From: Burkholderiaceae bacterium
GTDB lineage: Bacteria; Pseudomonadota; Gammaproteobacteria; Burkholderiales; Burkholderiaceae_E
NCBI GenBank assembly: GCA_023954045.1
Contig: JAMLIR010000004.1
Coordinates: forward strand, 124,001 to 188,000
DNA: 64,000 nt
Direction of reading: 5' to 3'
The notes under the pieces are model-generated. The model did not search any database, was not told the DNA's origin, and saw nothing but the letters and a program-made list of their open reading frames with translations. This document shows positions 34,973 to 44,721 of this stretch, in pieces. Numbering within the stretch: the first letter of the stretch is position 1; each line of letters opens with the position of its first letter. The translations under genes and the position numbers were made by a program.

Positions 34973-35454
34973 TGCCAGGCCTCGTTCTTCATCGTTGCGG
35001 CAACGGTGAAGTCGTACTCGCCGTTGGTGAAGAAGCGGCGCACGAACGGCGTGAACGCGGCGATGTGGCTCGTCACCTCGACGATGATCAGCTGGTTCGC
35101 GCCGTAGCACGACCCGCTTCCGAGCGTCACGACGTTTCCGGCGGCGTCGATCGTCTTGAACACGGTCGTCGACTCTCCGCGGTCGTAGAGCCCCCAGGAC
35201 TGCTGCCGGATCTTTTCGCGGACCGCCGCGCATCGGTCGCCGGGGGTCGCGTCGGGCGCCAGGTCGCTGCGCCCGACCACCGCGTAGCGGGCGCCCTCGC
35301 GCACCGCGTGCTGCATCGAGAGGTTGGCGAAGAACAGGTACGACCAGTCGATGATCGAGAAGAGCACGGTGAAGAAGAACAGCGCGACGAGGCCGAACTC
35401 GACCGCGGCGACGCCGTGTTGCCGGTGCCTGGTGCCGTAGCGGGGAATTCTCAT
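34969..35454 (-). CDS. TadE-family pilus assembly protein
   Basis: 161-residue TadE-like protein: HGVAAVEFGLVALFFFTVLF then SIIDWSYLFFANLSMQHAVREGARYAV is the family signature, with a secreted C-terminal domain. AGGAGG lies about ten bases before the ATG. First gene of the minus-strand run TadE-TadE-TadG-PAP2(x5); the 328-bp region upstream separates it from the divergent flp gene and must hold its promoter. Confidence 0.88.
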   Translation of the reverse strand: MRIPRYGTRHRQHGVAAVEFGLVALFFFTVLFSIIDWSYLFFANLSMQHAVREGARYAVVGRSDLAPDATPGDRCAAVREKIRQQSWGLYDRGESTTVFKTIDAAGNVVTLGSGSCYGANQLIIVEVTSHIAAFTPFVRRFFTNGEYDFTVAATMKNEAWQ

Positions 35455-35782
35455 GGACTGCTGCCTCCTGTGCCGTCCGTCGGTACCGCTGGTGCCGCGA
35501 CTACAGCGCGTCTCGTCGACCTCCGGATACGCATGCTATTCTGCCCGGGCGTTCGGGGCATTGGTGCGGAAATCGTGCCGAACCGTGAAACGTTTCGTGA
35601 CTTTCGTCATATTCGCGCGGCGGTTTCCTGCGAGACTGCAGTCAAGGGCGAGCCGACGAACGGTCGGACCAGCCCGGGGTCCGGTAGCTGTCCGATGGGG
35701 CACCGGGCTGGGGGGCCGTCCCCTTCGACGGTCGTTGTTTACGGTCGCCCGGATTGGGCGGCTACTGCAGGGGGTATCTAGC
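35455..35782. promoter_or_regulatory. 328-bp divergent regulatory region of the Tad locus
   Basis: Non-coding gap between the divergent TadE gene and flp; promoters for both operons should lie here, but I could not identify convincing -35/-10 or sigma-54 elements. A perfect decamer palindrome GAAACGTTTC is at 35587-35596, a possible regulator site. The flp Shine-Dalgarno (AGGGGG) is at about 35769-35774. No coding sequence was recognised. Confidence 0.6.
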
Positions 35783-35962
35783 ATGGAACGGTTCATTCAG
35801 GCAACGCAGCAGTTCGTCAACGACGAAGAGGGCGTCACCGCCATCGAGTACGGCCTCATCGCGGCGCTGATCGCGGTCGCGATCATCGTCGCGGTCACCG
35901 CGGTCGGCGCGAACCTGAACGTGATCTTCAACTACATCGCGGGCCAGCTGACGACCCCCTGA
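35783..35962 (+). CDS. flp: Flp/Fap-type major pilin
   Basis: 59-residue type IVb pilin. Prepilin cleavage is expected between Gly17 and Val18 in EEGVTAIEYGLIAALIAVAI, with Glu22-Tyr23 of the Flp motif; the mature protein is one hydrophobic helix and a short tail. The ATG at 35783 has AGGGGG upstream, and the longer open frame before it is not coding. First gene of the plus-strand Tad operon. Confidence 0.95.
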   Translation: MERFIQATQQFVNDEEGVTAIEYGLIAALIAVAIIVAVTAVGANLNVIFNYIAGQLTTP

Positions 35963-36070
35963 GTTGCCGCCGCCCGTCCGGGCCGATCGCCGGTCGGCCG
36001 CCTGCCGCGAGGCGGGCGGCGAGCGGCGAAAGCCCCGGGCCGGTGTCCGGGACGTGAACGGGGGAACGAC

Positions 36071-36256
36071 TTGAAGCGCATCCCACGCCTCCTGGGCGAC
36101 CAGGGCGGCGTGACGGCGATCGAGTACGCGCTGATCGCCGCGCTGATCGCGATCGCGATCGTCGGCGGCGTCGCGCTGGTCGGGGTCGAGCTGCATTCGA
36201 TGTACGAGCGGATCTGCAGCGCAGTGTCAGAGGCGCTCGGTGGGGGCGCGTGTTGA
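36071..36256 (+). CDS. Second Flp-type pilin
   Basis: 61-residue Flp-like pilin with the same processing motif: GGVTAIEYALIAALIAIAI, cleavage after Gly13, and Glu18-Tyr19. The rest (YERICSAVSEALGGGAC) is longer and has two cysteines, unlike the first pilin. It starts with TTG, six bases after GGGGGA; a rare start codon may lower its level relative to the first pilin. Its stop overlaps the prepilin peptidase start. Confidence 0.9.
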   Translation: MKRIPRLLGDQGGVTAIEYALIAALIAIAIVGGVALVGVELHSMYERICSAVSEALGGGAC

Positions 36257-36861
36257 GCGGGGTGGGCGAGTGGGGAGGATGGGAGCCGTGGGTGCTGTGG
36301 GGCACGCGACTCGTGCTGGCCGGACTGCTGGTCCTGGTCGGGACGAGCGACCTGCGCTCGCGCCGGATCCCCAACCGTCTCATCGGCGCCGGACTCATGA
36401 TCGCGCTTCTGTGGCACGCTCTCGCGCCTGCGGGTTCGGGCCTCTTCGACCGCTACGACCCGGGCGCGCTCGGGTTCGGCGCCTCGGCTGCGGGGGCGGC
36501 CGCGGCATTCGCCGCCTTCCTGGTGCTGCACCTGGCCAGGGCGATGGGGGCGGGCGACGTCAAGCTGATGGCCATGCTGGGCGCGGTCTTCGGCTTGGGC
36601 GCGCTGCCGGCGCTGGTGCTGGCGGTGTTCGCCGCGGGCGGGGTGCTGGTCGCGGCACGGCTGTTCGACCGCGAACGCCGGCGGGCGGTCGCCGCAAACC
36701 TGCGGACCATCCTGGCGGGGCGCGTCGCGGCGCTCACCGGAGCGAGCGGGCCGCGCTTCGATCCGTCGCGCGACACTGCCGATCGGCTGCCGTTCGGACT
36801 GGCGATCGCGGCCGGTGCGACGCTGCTCGCGGCCCTGCAATGGCGGGGCGCACTTGGCTGA
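36250..36861 (+). CDS. cpaA: Type IV prepilin peptidase (TadV/CpaA)
   Basis: 203-residue integral membrane aspartic protease that processes Flp prepilins. The two catalytic aspartates are in SDLRSRRIPN (Asp34) and GAGDVK (Asp103). It is the short type lacking the N-methylation domain. GTG start at 36250 within the end of the second pilin gene; TTG at 36253 is an alternative. C-terminal residues after 130 are an unusual soluble extension (RERRRAVAANLRTI). Confidence 0.9.
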   Translation: MLSGVGEWGGWEPWVLWGTRLVLAGLLVLVGTSDLRSRRIPNRLIGAGLMIALLWHALAPAGSGLFDRYDPGALGFGASAAGAAAAFAAFLVLHLARAMGAGDVKLMAMLGAVFGLGALPALVLAVFAAGGVLVAARLFDRERRRAVAANLRTILAGRVAALTGASGPRFDPSRDTADRLPFGLAIAAGATLLAALQWRGALG

Positions 36862-36907
36862 CGCGCCCGGCACGCCGGCCGGGCCGGCTTCACGGAGCTA
36901 TCGAAGA

Positions 36908-38290
36908 ATGCTGAGCGGAGCGGCCGCCACGCAAGTCGAACCGATCCGGCTACCGCCCGGGTCGATTCATCCTCCGGCCTCGCTCGAGGCGGCCGGACTG
37001 TCCAGTTCGCTGGTCATCGACCTCGCGCTCAAGCATTTGCAGCGCAGCGGCGACCTGTCGATCGGCGAAATGTCCGCGCAGGTGGCGCTGCCCATGCCGG
37101 TGCTCGAGAAGCTGCTCGGGTTCCTGCGGGCCGAGCGGCTGGTCGAGGTGCCGCGGCGCGGCAGCTTCGACGCGGACGTGCGCTACGCGCTGACCGAGCT
37201 CGGACGCGTCCGCGCCGAAGAGGCGCTGCGTCGCAACCAGTACGTCGGGCCGGCGCCGGTATCGCTGTCCGACTACGTCGCGCAGGTCGGCCGCCAGCAC
37301 GTGGCGGACGGCCGGGTCACGCCCGCCCGCCTCGAGGCGGCGCTGCGCCCGCTCGTGCTGCCGCCCGACCTGGTGGCCACGCTGGGCGCCGCGGTCAACT
37401 CGCAGCGGCCGATCTTCCTGTACGGGAACAGCGGTGCCGGCAAGACCTGGCTGGCCGAGCACCTGGTCAGGGTGATCGAGGGCGCGATCTGGGTGCCCTA
37501 TGCGATCGAGGTCGACGGCGAGATCGTGCAGGTCTTCGACCCGATGATGCACCGGCGCATCGACGGCACGCGCGCGAGCGGATCGCTCGATCGCGCGCGC
37601 CAGCCGGATGCGCGCTGGGTGCTGTGTCACCGGCCGGTCGTCAAGCTCGGCGGCGAGATGACGCTCGAGATGATGGATCTCGAGCTCGATCCGATGGCGC
37701 GCTTCTACAAGGCGCCTGCGCAGCTGAAGGCCAACAACGGCGTGCTGGTGTTCGACGACCTGGGCCGCCAGCGCAGCTCGGCGCGCCAGATCCTGAACCG
37801 GTGGATCGTGCCGCTCGACCGGCGCGTCGACTACCTGTCGCTGCACACCGGCATGTCGTTCCAGGTGCCGTTCGACGTGATGGTGATCTTCTCGTCGAAC
37901 CTGTCGCCGGCGAGCCTCGACGACCCGGCGTTCGTGCGCCGGCTCGGCTACAAGATCCGTCTCGACGCCCTGGACGAGGCCTCGTACCGGCGCGTGTTCC
38001 GGCAGGCCTGCGCGCGCGCCGGCGTCGCGCACGACGACGCGTCGGCCGACTACCTGGTCCGCGTGCTGCACGCGGAATCGGGGATGCCGCTGCTCGCCGC
38101 CTACCCGTTCGACCTGGTCACGAAGGTGCGCGACCGGGCCGCGTACGAGGGGAGCGAGCCGCGACTGACCCCGGACGCGCTGCGCTGGGCGTGGTCGCTG
38201 TATTTCGCCGACGAGGGTGACGCAACCGGGCCCGGGCATGCCGCCGGACGCGGGGCATGCAATACTGGCATCAGTGGGGGGACGCAATGA
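36908..38290 (+). CDS. AAA ATPase in the Tad locus, function unknown
   Basis: 460-residue cytoplasmic protein. Residues 25-120 look like a winged-helix-type domain (SLVIDLALKHLQRSGDLSIGEMSA then LPMPVLEKLLGFLRAERLVEV). A P-loop ATPase follows: Walker A YGNSGAGKTWLAEHLVRVI at residues 173-180, Walker B NNGVLVFDDLGRQ, a sensor-type VMVIFSSNLSP, and an arginine-rich C-terminal lid. It is not one of the secretion ATPases (CpaF is separate). ATG 36908 has GGAG upstream; its stop overlaps the cpaB start (ATGA). It may regulate or assist pilus assembly. Confidence 0.82.
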   Translation: MLSGAAATQVEPIRLPPGSIHPPASLEAAGLSSSLVIDLALKHLQRSGDLSIGEMSAQVALPMPVLEKLLGFLRAERLVEVPRRGSFDADVRYALTELGRVRAEEALRRNQYVGPAPVSLSDYVAQVGRQHVADGRVTPARLEAALRPLVLPPDLVATLGAAVNSQRPIFLYGNSGAGKTWLAEHLVRVIEGAIWVPYAIEVDGEIVQVFDPMMHRRIDGTRASGSLDRARQPDARWVLCHRPVVKLGGEMTLEMMDLELDPMARFYKAPAQLKANNGVLVFDDLGRQRSSARQILNRWIVPLDRRVDYLSLHTGMSFQVPFDVMVIFSSNLSPASLDDPAFVRRLGYKIRLDALDEASYRRVFRQACARAGVAHDDASADYLVRVLHAESGMPLLAAYPFDLVTKVRDRAAYEGSEPRLTPDALRWAWSLYFADEGDATGPGHAAGRGACNTGISGGTQ

Positions 38291-39159
38291 AGGGCACTAG
38301 GGCACTGATCATGCTGCTGCTGTCGGTGATCGCGGGAGTGGCCGCGATGGTCCTGGCGGCGCAGTGGATCAATCAGCAAAGAACCGCTTCGAGCGCAGGG
38401 CAGGTGGTCGTGGCTTCGCGCGACATCGACTTGGGCCAGCCGCTCAACGCGTCGATGGTGACGCCGATCCCCTGGCCTGCGGGGTCGATGCCGACCGGCT
38501 CGTTCCCGAAAGTCGAGGCGCTCGAGGGCAGGGTGCTGCGAACGCCGATGCTCAAGGGCGAGCCGGTCCTCGAAGGCAAGCTCGCACCGATCGGGACCAA
38601 GGGAGGGCTGTCGGCGGTCATCGGCCAGGGCCGGCGCGCGATCACGGTCAAGGTCAACGAGGTCGTCGGGGTGGCCGGCTTCGCGCTGCCCGGCAACTAC
38701 GTCGACGTGCTGGTCAATACGCAGGACGAGCGCGACCGGCCGGTCTCCAAGATCGTCCTCGAGCGCATCCTGGTGCTGGCGGTGGCGCAGGAGGCAACCC
38801 GGGACGACACGAAGCCGCGCGTGGTCAACGCGGTGACGCTCGAGGTGACGCCCGAGGAGGCCGAGCGGATCGACCTGGCGCGCAGCGTCGGCAACCTGTC
38901 GCTGGTGCTTCGAAACCAGATCGACCAGAACCAGGCGCGCACCGAGGGCATCCGCAAGTCCGACCTGCTCGGCGAGGCGACGTTCACGCCTCCGCCGTCC
39001 CAGGTCGCGGCGGCGGCTCCCGCGCCGGCGGCAACCAAGCCGGCGCCGCGGCGCGTGGTCCGGCGCGAGCCCACGCCCGCGCCCGCAGCACCGCCGGCCA
39101 AGGATGAAGCACGCGTCGAAGTGATCCGCGGCGTCCAGCGCTCGTCGGTCGGCCTGTGA
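38287..39159 (+). CDS. cpaB: Flp pilus assembly protein CpaB/RcpC
   Basis: 290-residue protein with one N-terminal membrane segment (LIMLLLSVIAGVAAMVLAA), a SAF/pilus-associated domain (VVVASRDIDLGQPLNASMVT, then RAITVKVNEVVGVAGFALPG) and a Pro/Ala-rich C-terminus. CpaB is an inner-membrane or periplasmic partner of the secretin. ATG overlaps the AAA gene stop, with GGGGGG upstream. Confidence 0.93.
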   Translation: MKGTRALIMLLLSVIAGVAAMVLAAQWINQQRTASSAGQVVVASRDIDLGQPLNASMVTPIPWPAGSMPTGSFPKVEALEGRVLRTPMLKGEPVLEGKLAPIGTKGGLSAVIGQGRRAITVKVNEVVGVAGFALPGNYVDVLVNTQDERDRPVSKIVLERILVLAVAQEATRDDTKPRVVNAVTLEVTPEEAERIDLARSVGNLSLVLRNQIDQNQARTEGIRKSDLLGEATFTPPPSQVAAAAPAPAATKPAPRRVVRREPTPAPAAPPAKDEARVEVIRGVQRSSVGL

Positions 39160-39173
39160 GCAGGGGGAAGAAG

Positions 39174-40805
39174 ATGAACAAGGCATTCATTGCAGGCGCG
39201 CTCGCCGCGCTCGGTGCCGCCACTGCCGTGGCGCAGACCGTGGCCCAGCGCCCGCCCGAGGTGATCAAGGGCACGAGGCCGGCGGCGCGGGTATTCACGC
39301 CGCAGCCCGTGCCGGCCGTGCCGGCCGTGCCCGACGGCAGCATGCCCAGCGAAATCGGGCCGGCAATGCAACTGGTCGTGGGCAAGTCGACGCTGTTGCG
39401 GCTGCCGGCGCCGATCGAGCGGATCTCGGTCGGCAATCCCGCGGTGGCCGACGTCACGCTGATCAGCGCGCGCGAGCTGTACATGCTCGGCAAGACCTTC
39501 GGCTCGACCAACGTGATCATGTGGCGGCGCAATGCGCCGACGACGATCATCGACGTGTCGGTCAGCGCCGACGCGAGCGCGCTGGAGCAGCGCATCCAGA
39601 TGCTGCTGCCCGGCGAGAAGATCAAGGTGAACGCGGCGACCGACTCGCTGGTGCTCACCGGCGAGGTTTCGAGCGCGTTGAAGGCGGCCCAGGCCGTCGA
39701 GATCGCCGAGTCGTTCATCCGCACCTATTCGCGGGGCCTGCAGTTGCAGGTGCTCGCCGGCGACCAGACCGCGCAGCAGGGCCAGGCGATTTCGGTCGGG
39801 CAGCAGGCCGTGACGGGCGGCGCCGGCGGTGGCGCGCGGCTGCAGCCCAAGGTGGTCAACATGCTGCGGGTCGCGCAGCCGCAGCAGGTGATGCTCGAGG
39901 TCAAGGTCGCCGAGGTCTCGAAGAACCTGCTCGACAAGCTCGGCGTGGGCATCAACGCCACGCGCACCAGTGGAAGCTGGCGCTACTCGATCCTCAGCAA
40001 CCTGCTGACCGATTCGTCGACGGTGCTGGGCGCTACGCGCAACAACACGGCCTTCCAGCTCGACGCCGAGCGGCGCGACGGGCTGATCAAGGTCCTGGCC
40101 GAGCCGAACATCGTCGCGATCAGCGGGCAGGAGGCGAGCTTCCTCGCCGGCGGCAAGATCTTCATCCCGGTGGCGCGCGACTCCGGCCTCGGCACGGCGA
40201 CCATCACGCTCGAGGAGAAGGAGTTCGGCGTCGGGCTGAAGTTCACGCCGGTGGTGCTCGACGGCGGCCGGATCCATCTGAAGGTCGCGCCCGAGGTGTC
40301 GGAGTTGTCGCAGACCGGCTCGCCGTTCACGACGATCAACGGCGCGACCGCGGTGCTGCCGAGCTTCACGACCCGGCGCGCGCAGACCAGCGTGCAGCTG
40401 ATGGACGGCCAGAGCCTGGCGATCGCGGGCCTGATCAAGAACAACGTGACCGAGACGGTGAGCAAGCTCCCGGTGCTGGGCGAACTGCCGGTCCTCGGCG
40501 CGCTGTTCCGCAGCAGCGAGTTCCAGACCGATCGCACCGAGCTGATGTTCCTGATCACCCCGCGGCTGATCAAGCCGCTGTCGGGCGATGTCGCGTTGCC
40601 GACCGATTCGTTCACGCCGCCGAATCGCGCCGAGTTCTTCCTGAACGGGCAGCTCGAGGGCAGCGGCAGCGGCGACGTGCCGCCCGACCGGCCGGCGCCG
40701 CCGCAGCAGCAGCCTGCGGCGCCCGCGCCGCGAGGCGCGACGCAACCCGCGCCCCAGGCGACGCCCCAGTCGGCTCCGGCGACGGGCGGCTTCTCGATGA
40801 AGTGA
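39174..40805 (+). CDS. cpaC: Tad secretin CpaC/RcpA
   Basis: 543-residue outer-membrane secretin through which the Flp pilus passes. Cleavable signal peptide at residues 1-21 (MNKAFIAGALAALGAATAVA). N-terminal SAF/secretin N domain includes ISVGNPAVADVTLIS and LYMLGKTFGSTNVI, a BON-like part (IKVNAATDSLVLTGEVSS), and the secretin core has RDGLIKVLAEPNIVAISGQEASFLAGG and ELPVLGALFRSSEFQTDRTELMFLITP. The C-terminal 60 residues are Pro/Gln/Ala-rich. ATG 39174 chosen with AGGGGG upstream; GTG 39156 overlaps cpaB. Confidence 0.94.
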   Translation: MNKAFIAGALAALGAATAVAQTVAQRPPEVIKGTRPAARVFTPQPVPAVPAVPDGSMPSEIGPAMQLVVGKSTLLRLPAPIERISVGNPAVADVTLISARELYMLGKTFGSTNVIMWRRNAPTTIIDVSVSADASALEQRIQMLLPGEKIKVNAATDSLVLTGEVSSALKAAQAVEIAESFIRTYSRGLQLQVLAGDQTAQQGQAISVGQQAVTGGAGGGARLQPKVVNMLRVAQPQQVMLEVKVAEVSKNLLDKLGVGINATRTSGSWRYSILSNLLTDSSTVLGATRNNTAFQLDAERRDGLIKVLAEPNIVAISGQEASFLAGGKIFIPVARDSGLGTATITLEEKEFGVGLKFTPVVLDGGRIHLKVAPEVSELSQTGSPFTTINGATAVLPSFTTRRAQTSVQLMDGQSLAIAGLIKNNVTETVSKLPVLGELPVLGALFRSSEFQTDRTELMFLITPRLIKPLSGDVALPTDSFTPPNRAEFFLNGQLEGSGSGDVPPDRPAPPQQQPAAPAPRGATQPAPQATPQSAPATGGFSMK

Positions 40806-40819
40806 GGGAGACGACGATC

Positions 40820-41140
40820 ATGACTCTCATGACCCAACGCATCGGTGCGGCGATCGTCGTCGCGATGGCTGGTTTCGCAGTCGCGGGCTGCGCGGCTCCG
40901 GCCTCCGGTTCCTCCGGTTCGAACGAGCCGCGCGCGGTCGACACGCGATTCGGCGACGCGGTGCGCCAGGCGCGCGCGCAGCAGACGCTGAACCCCGATG
41001 CCCGCAGCACCGACCCGGTCGCCGACATCGACGGTGTCGCGGCGCAGAACGCGATCCTTCTCTACCAGCAGGGCTTCAAGGAACCGCAGCGCACCTTCAA
41101 CGTCCTCGGCATCGGCGGCAGCTCGTCGGTGGCGCCGTAA
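40820..41140 (+). CDS. Small Tad-associated lipoprotein (CpaD-like)
   Basis: 106-residue lipoprotein with a lipobox (FAVAGC, Cys at about residue 24). The mature part has FGDAVRQARAQQTLNPDARS and DIDGVAAQNAILLYQQGFK, ending TFNVLGIGG. This is shorter than classical CpaD (about 220 residues), but the FG-xAV-xQA and DG-xAA motifs resemble the CpaD C-terminal region. It probably assists the secretin. A degenerate copy appears at 47720-47964. Confidence 0.78.
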   Translation: MTLMTQRIGAAIVVAMAGFAVAGCAAPASGSSGSNEPRAVDTRFGDAVRQARAQQTLNPDARSTDPVADIDGVAAQNAILLYQQGFKEPQRTFNVLGIGGSSSVAP

Positions 41141-41175
41141 GTGACGCGTTCGCCCCTGCTCTCACCGCGATTCTC

Positions 41176-42333
41176 ATGACGCTCAAGCTCACCCTGTTCG
41201 GATCCACGCACAAGGGCGCGGACGACATCGCGCACCGGCTGCCGCAGCCCGACGACACCGTCACGGCGTCGCTGGCCTTCGGCGGCGTGGAAGACCTGGC
41301 GACCGAGATCGAGAGCAGTCGCCCCGACCTGCTCGTGGTCGAGCTGCCGGCGCTGGGGGTGGACGAACTGGCCCGGGTCGAGTCCGCGCTGGCGCGCTCG
41401 CCGGCGACGGCGATGGTCCTGATGACCGGCGACCGCTCGCCCGAGTACCTGTTGCGCGCGATGCGCGCAGGGGTGCGCGAGATCGTCCCGGTTCCCGTCG
41501 CGGGCGACGAGCTGAAGACCGCATACGGGCGCCAGCTCGAACGCGCAATGGCGGCACGCGGCATCGAGCGCAAGGCGCGGGTGCTGGCCTTCCTGCCGGC
41601 GAAGGGGGGCAGCGGCTCGACCTTCGTGGCGACCAACCTGGCCTACGCGCTCGCGATGCGCGGCAAGCGCGTCGCGCTGATCGACATGAACCTGCACTCC
41701 GGCGACGCGGTGCTGTTCCTGACCGAAGGCAAGCCGACGCGGACCATCGCCGACCTCGCGCGCGAGTCGGCCCGGTTCGACGCGACCTTCGTCGAGTCGG
41801 CCATGATGCAGGTGGGCGAGAACCTGTGGGTGCTGCCGGCACCGGACACGCCGGAAGGCCCGATGGACGTGACTCCGGACGCCGTGGGCAGCATCGTGTC
41901 GTTCGCGCGCACGCGCTTCGACTTCGTGCTGCTCGACATGGGACGCATCCTCGATGCGCCGTCGGTGCGCGCGCTCGACCAGGCCGAGGCGCTCTACGTC
42001 ACGCTGCAGCTTACGTTGCCGTTCCTGCACGACGCGAAGCGGCTGCTCGCACTGCTCGCGACGCTCGGCTACGAGCGCGACAAGCTGCACATGATCGTCA
42101 ACCGCTGGGAGAAGGGCGGCGAGATCACGTCGGGCGACGTGCAGAAGTCGCTCGGCGTGCCGGTCGACCTCGAGGTGCCCAACAGCTTCGCCGCGGTGGC
42201 GCATTCGATCAACCACGGCATCCCGATCCTGAACAGCGCGCCGCGCGACCCCGTGTCGAAGGCCCTGCTGGTGCTGGCCGACCGGCTGGCGCCGCAGACC
42301 GCCGAGCGCAAGCGCGGCTGGTTCGGGCGCTAG
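41176..42333 (+). CDS. cpaE: Tad locus ATPase CpaE/TadZ
   Basis: 385-residue MinD/ParA-like protein that directs polar localisation of the Tad machine. The N-terminal receiver-like domain (residues 1-125: LFGSTHKGADDIAHRLPQ, VVELPALGVDELARVE, MRAGVREIVPVPV) lacks an obvious phosphorylation site. The deviant Walker A is AKGGSGSTFVATNLA (KGGSGST at residues 143-149), followed by VALIDMNLHSGDAVLF and RFDFVLLDMGRILDAPS. It follows the lipoprotein gene by 35 bases. Confidence 0.92.
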   Translation: MTLKLTLFGSTHKGADDIAHRLPQPDDTVTASLAFGGVEDLATEIESSRPDLLVVELPALGVDELARVESALARSPATAMVLMTGDRSPEYLLRAMRAGVREIVPVPVAGDELKTAYGRQLERAMAARGIERKARVLAFLPAKGGSGSTFVATNLAYALAMRGKRVALIDMNLHSGDAVLFLTEGKPTRTIADLARESARFDATFVESAMMQVGENLWVLPAPDTPEGPMDVTPDAVGSIVSFARTRFDFVLLDMGRILDAPSVRALDQAEALYVTLQLTLPFLHDAKRLLALLATLGYERDKLHMIVNRWEKGGEITSGDVQKSLGVPVDLEVPNSFAAVAHSINHGIPILNSAPRDPVSKALLVLADRLAPQTAERKRGWFGR

Positions 42334-42357
42334 CCACACCGCACGGACGGGAACACC

Positions 42358-43707
<1,350 letters not shown>

Positions 43708-43737
43708 GCGGCTGAAAGGGCGCTGGACGGAGCGGCG

Positions 43738-44712
43738 ATGGACTGGGGCCTCACGATCTTCCTGCTGGTTTGCTTCCTCGGGGTGGTGCTGCTGCTCGAG
43801 GGCGGGTTCCTGTTGTGGCAGGACACGAGCAGCTCGGAGGTGCGGCAGCTCGAGCGGCGGCTGCGCGCGCTGCACGCCGGCGGCCACGGGATCGAGGCCT
43901 CGTCGCTGATCAAGAAGCGCGAGGCCGACCGGGTCGGGTTCCTGGGCAAGCTGCTGCTGAAGCTGCCGCGGGTCGACACGCTGGAGAAGATGCTGCAGCA
44001 GGCGGGCGTGGAGATGGCCACGTCGCGCTTCCTGCTCACCGCCGGCATGCTGGTGCTCGCCGTGTTCCTGAGCGCGCTCGCGCTTGGCCAGCCGCTGTGG
44101 CTCGCGGCGGTGCTGGCGATCGCGGCGGTGTTCGCGCCCTTCGTCTGGCTCGGCTGGGCGCGCGACAAGCGGATGCGGAAGATCGAGACGCAGCTGCCCG
44201 ATGCGGTCGAGTTGATCGCTCGCGCGTTGCGGGCCGGCCACGCGTTCGCGCCGTCGCTGCAGATGGTCGGCGAGGAGCTCCCGGATCCGATCGGCGGCGA
44301 GTTCGCGACGACCTTCGAAGAGATCAACTACGGGATCCCGGTGTCGGACGCGATGCTCAACCTCGCGGCGCGGGTGCCGGTCGAGGACCTGCGCTACTTC
44401 GCGGTCGCGGTGGTGCTGCAGCGAGAGACCGGCGGCAACCTGGCCGAGATCCTCGACAAGATCGGCACGCTGATCCGCGAGCGCTTCAAGCTGTTCGGCA
44501 CGATCCGCGTGCTCAGCGCCGAGGGAAAGCTGTCGGCCTGGATCCTGACGCTGCTGCCGTTTGCAACGGCCCTGGTGATCAACCTGCTCAGCCCCAACTT
44601 CATGGCCGTGCTCTGGAAGGATCCGGCCGGATTCAGGCTGGTGATGGTCGCCCTCGCAGCGATGGCGGTCGGCGTGTTCTGGCTGTGGCGGATCGTGAAG
44701 ATCCGGGTCTAG
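43738..44712 (+). CDS. tadB: Tad inner-membrane platform protein TadB
   Basis: 324-residue integral membrane protein of the GspF/TadB family. It has an N-terminal membrane segment (LTIFLLVCFLGVVLLLEGGF), a cytoplasmic GspF domain (LPDAVELIARALRAGHAFAPSLQM, VPVEDLRYFAVAVVLQRETGGNLAEIL) and C-terminal hydrophobic segments. It forms the platform with TadC. It starts 30 bases after cpaF and is followed by tadC after nine bases. Confidence 0.95.
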   Translation: MDWGLTIFLLVCFLGVVLLLEGGFLLWQDTSSSEVRQLERRLRALHAGGHGIEASSLIKKREADRVGFLGKLLLKLPRVDTLEKMLQQAGVEMATSRFLLTAGMLVLAVFLSALALGQPLWLAAVLAIAAVFAPFVWLGWARDKRMRKIETQLPDAVELIARALRAGHAFAPSLQMVGEELPDPIGGEFATTFEEINYGIPVSDAMLNLAARVPVEDLRYFAVAVVLQRETGGNLAEILDKIGTLIRERFKLFGTIRVLSAEGKLSAWILTLLPFATALVINLLSPNFMAVLWKDPAGFRLVMVALAAMAVGVFWLWRIVKIRV

Positions 44713-44721
44713 GAGCGAACG

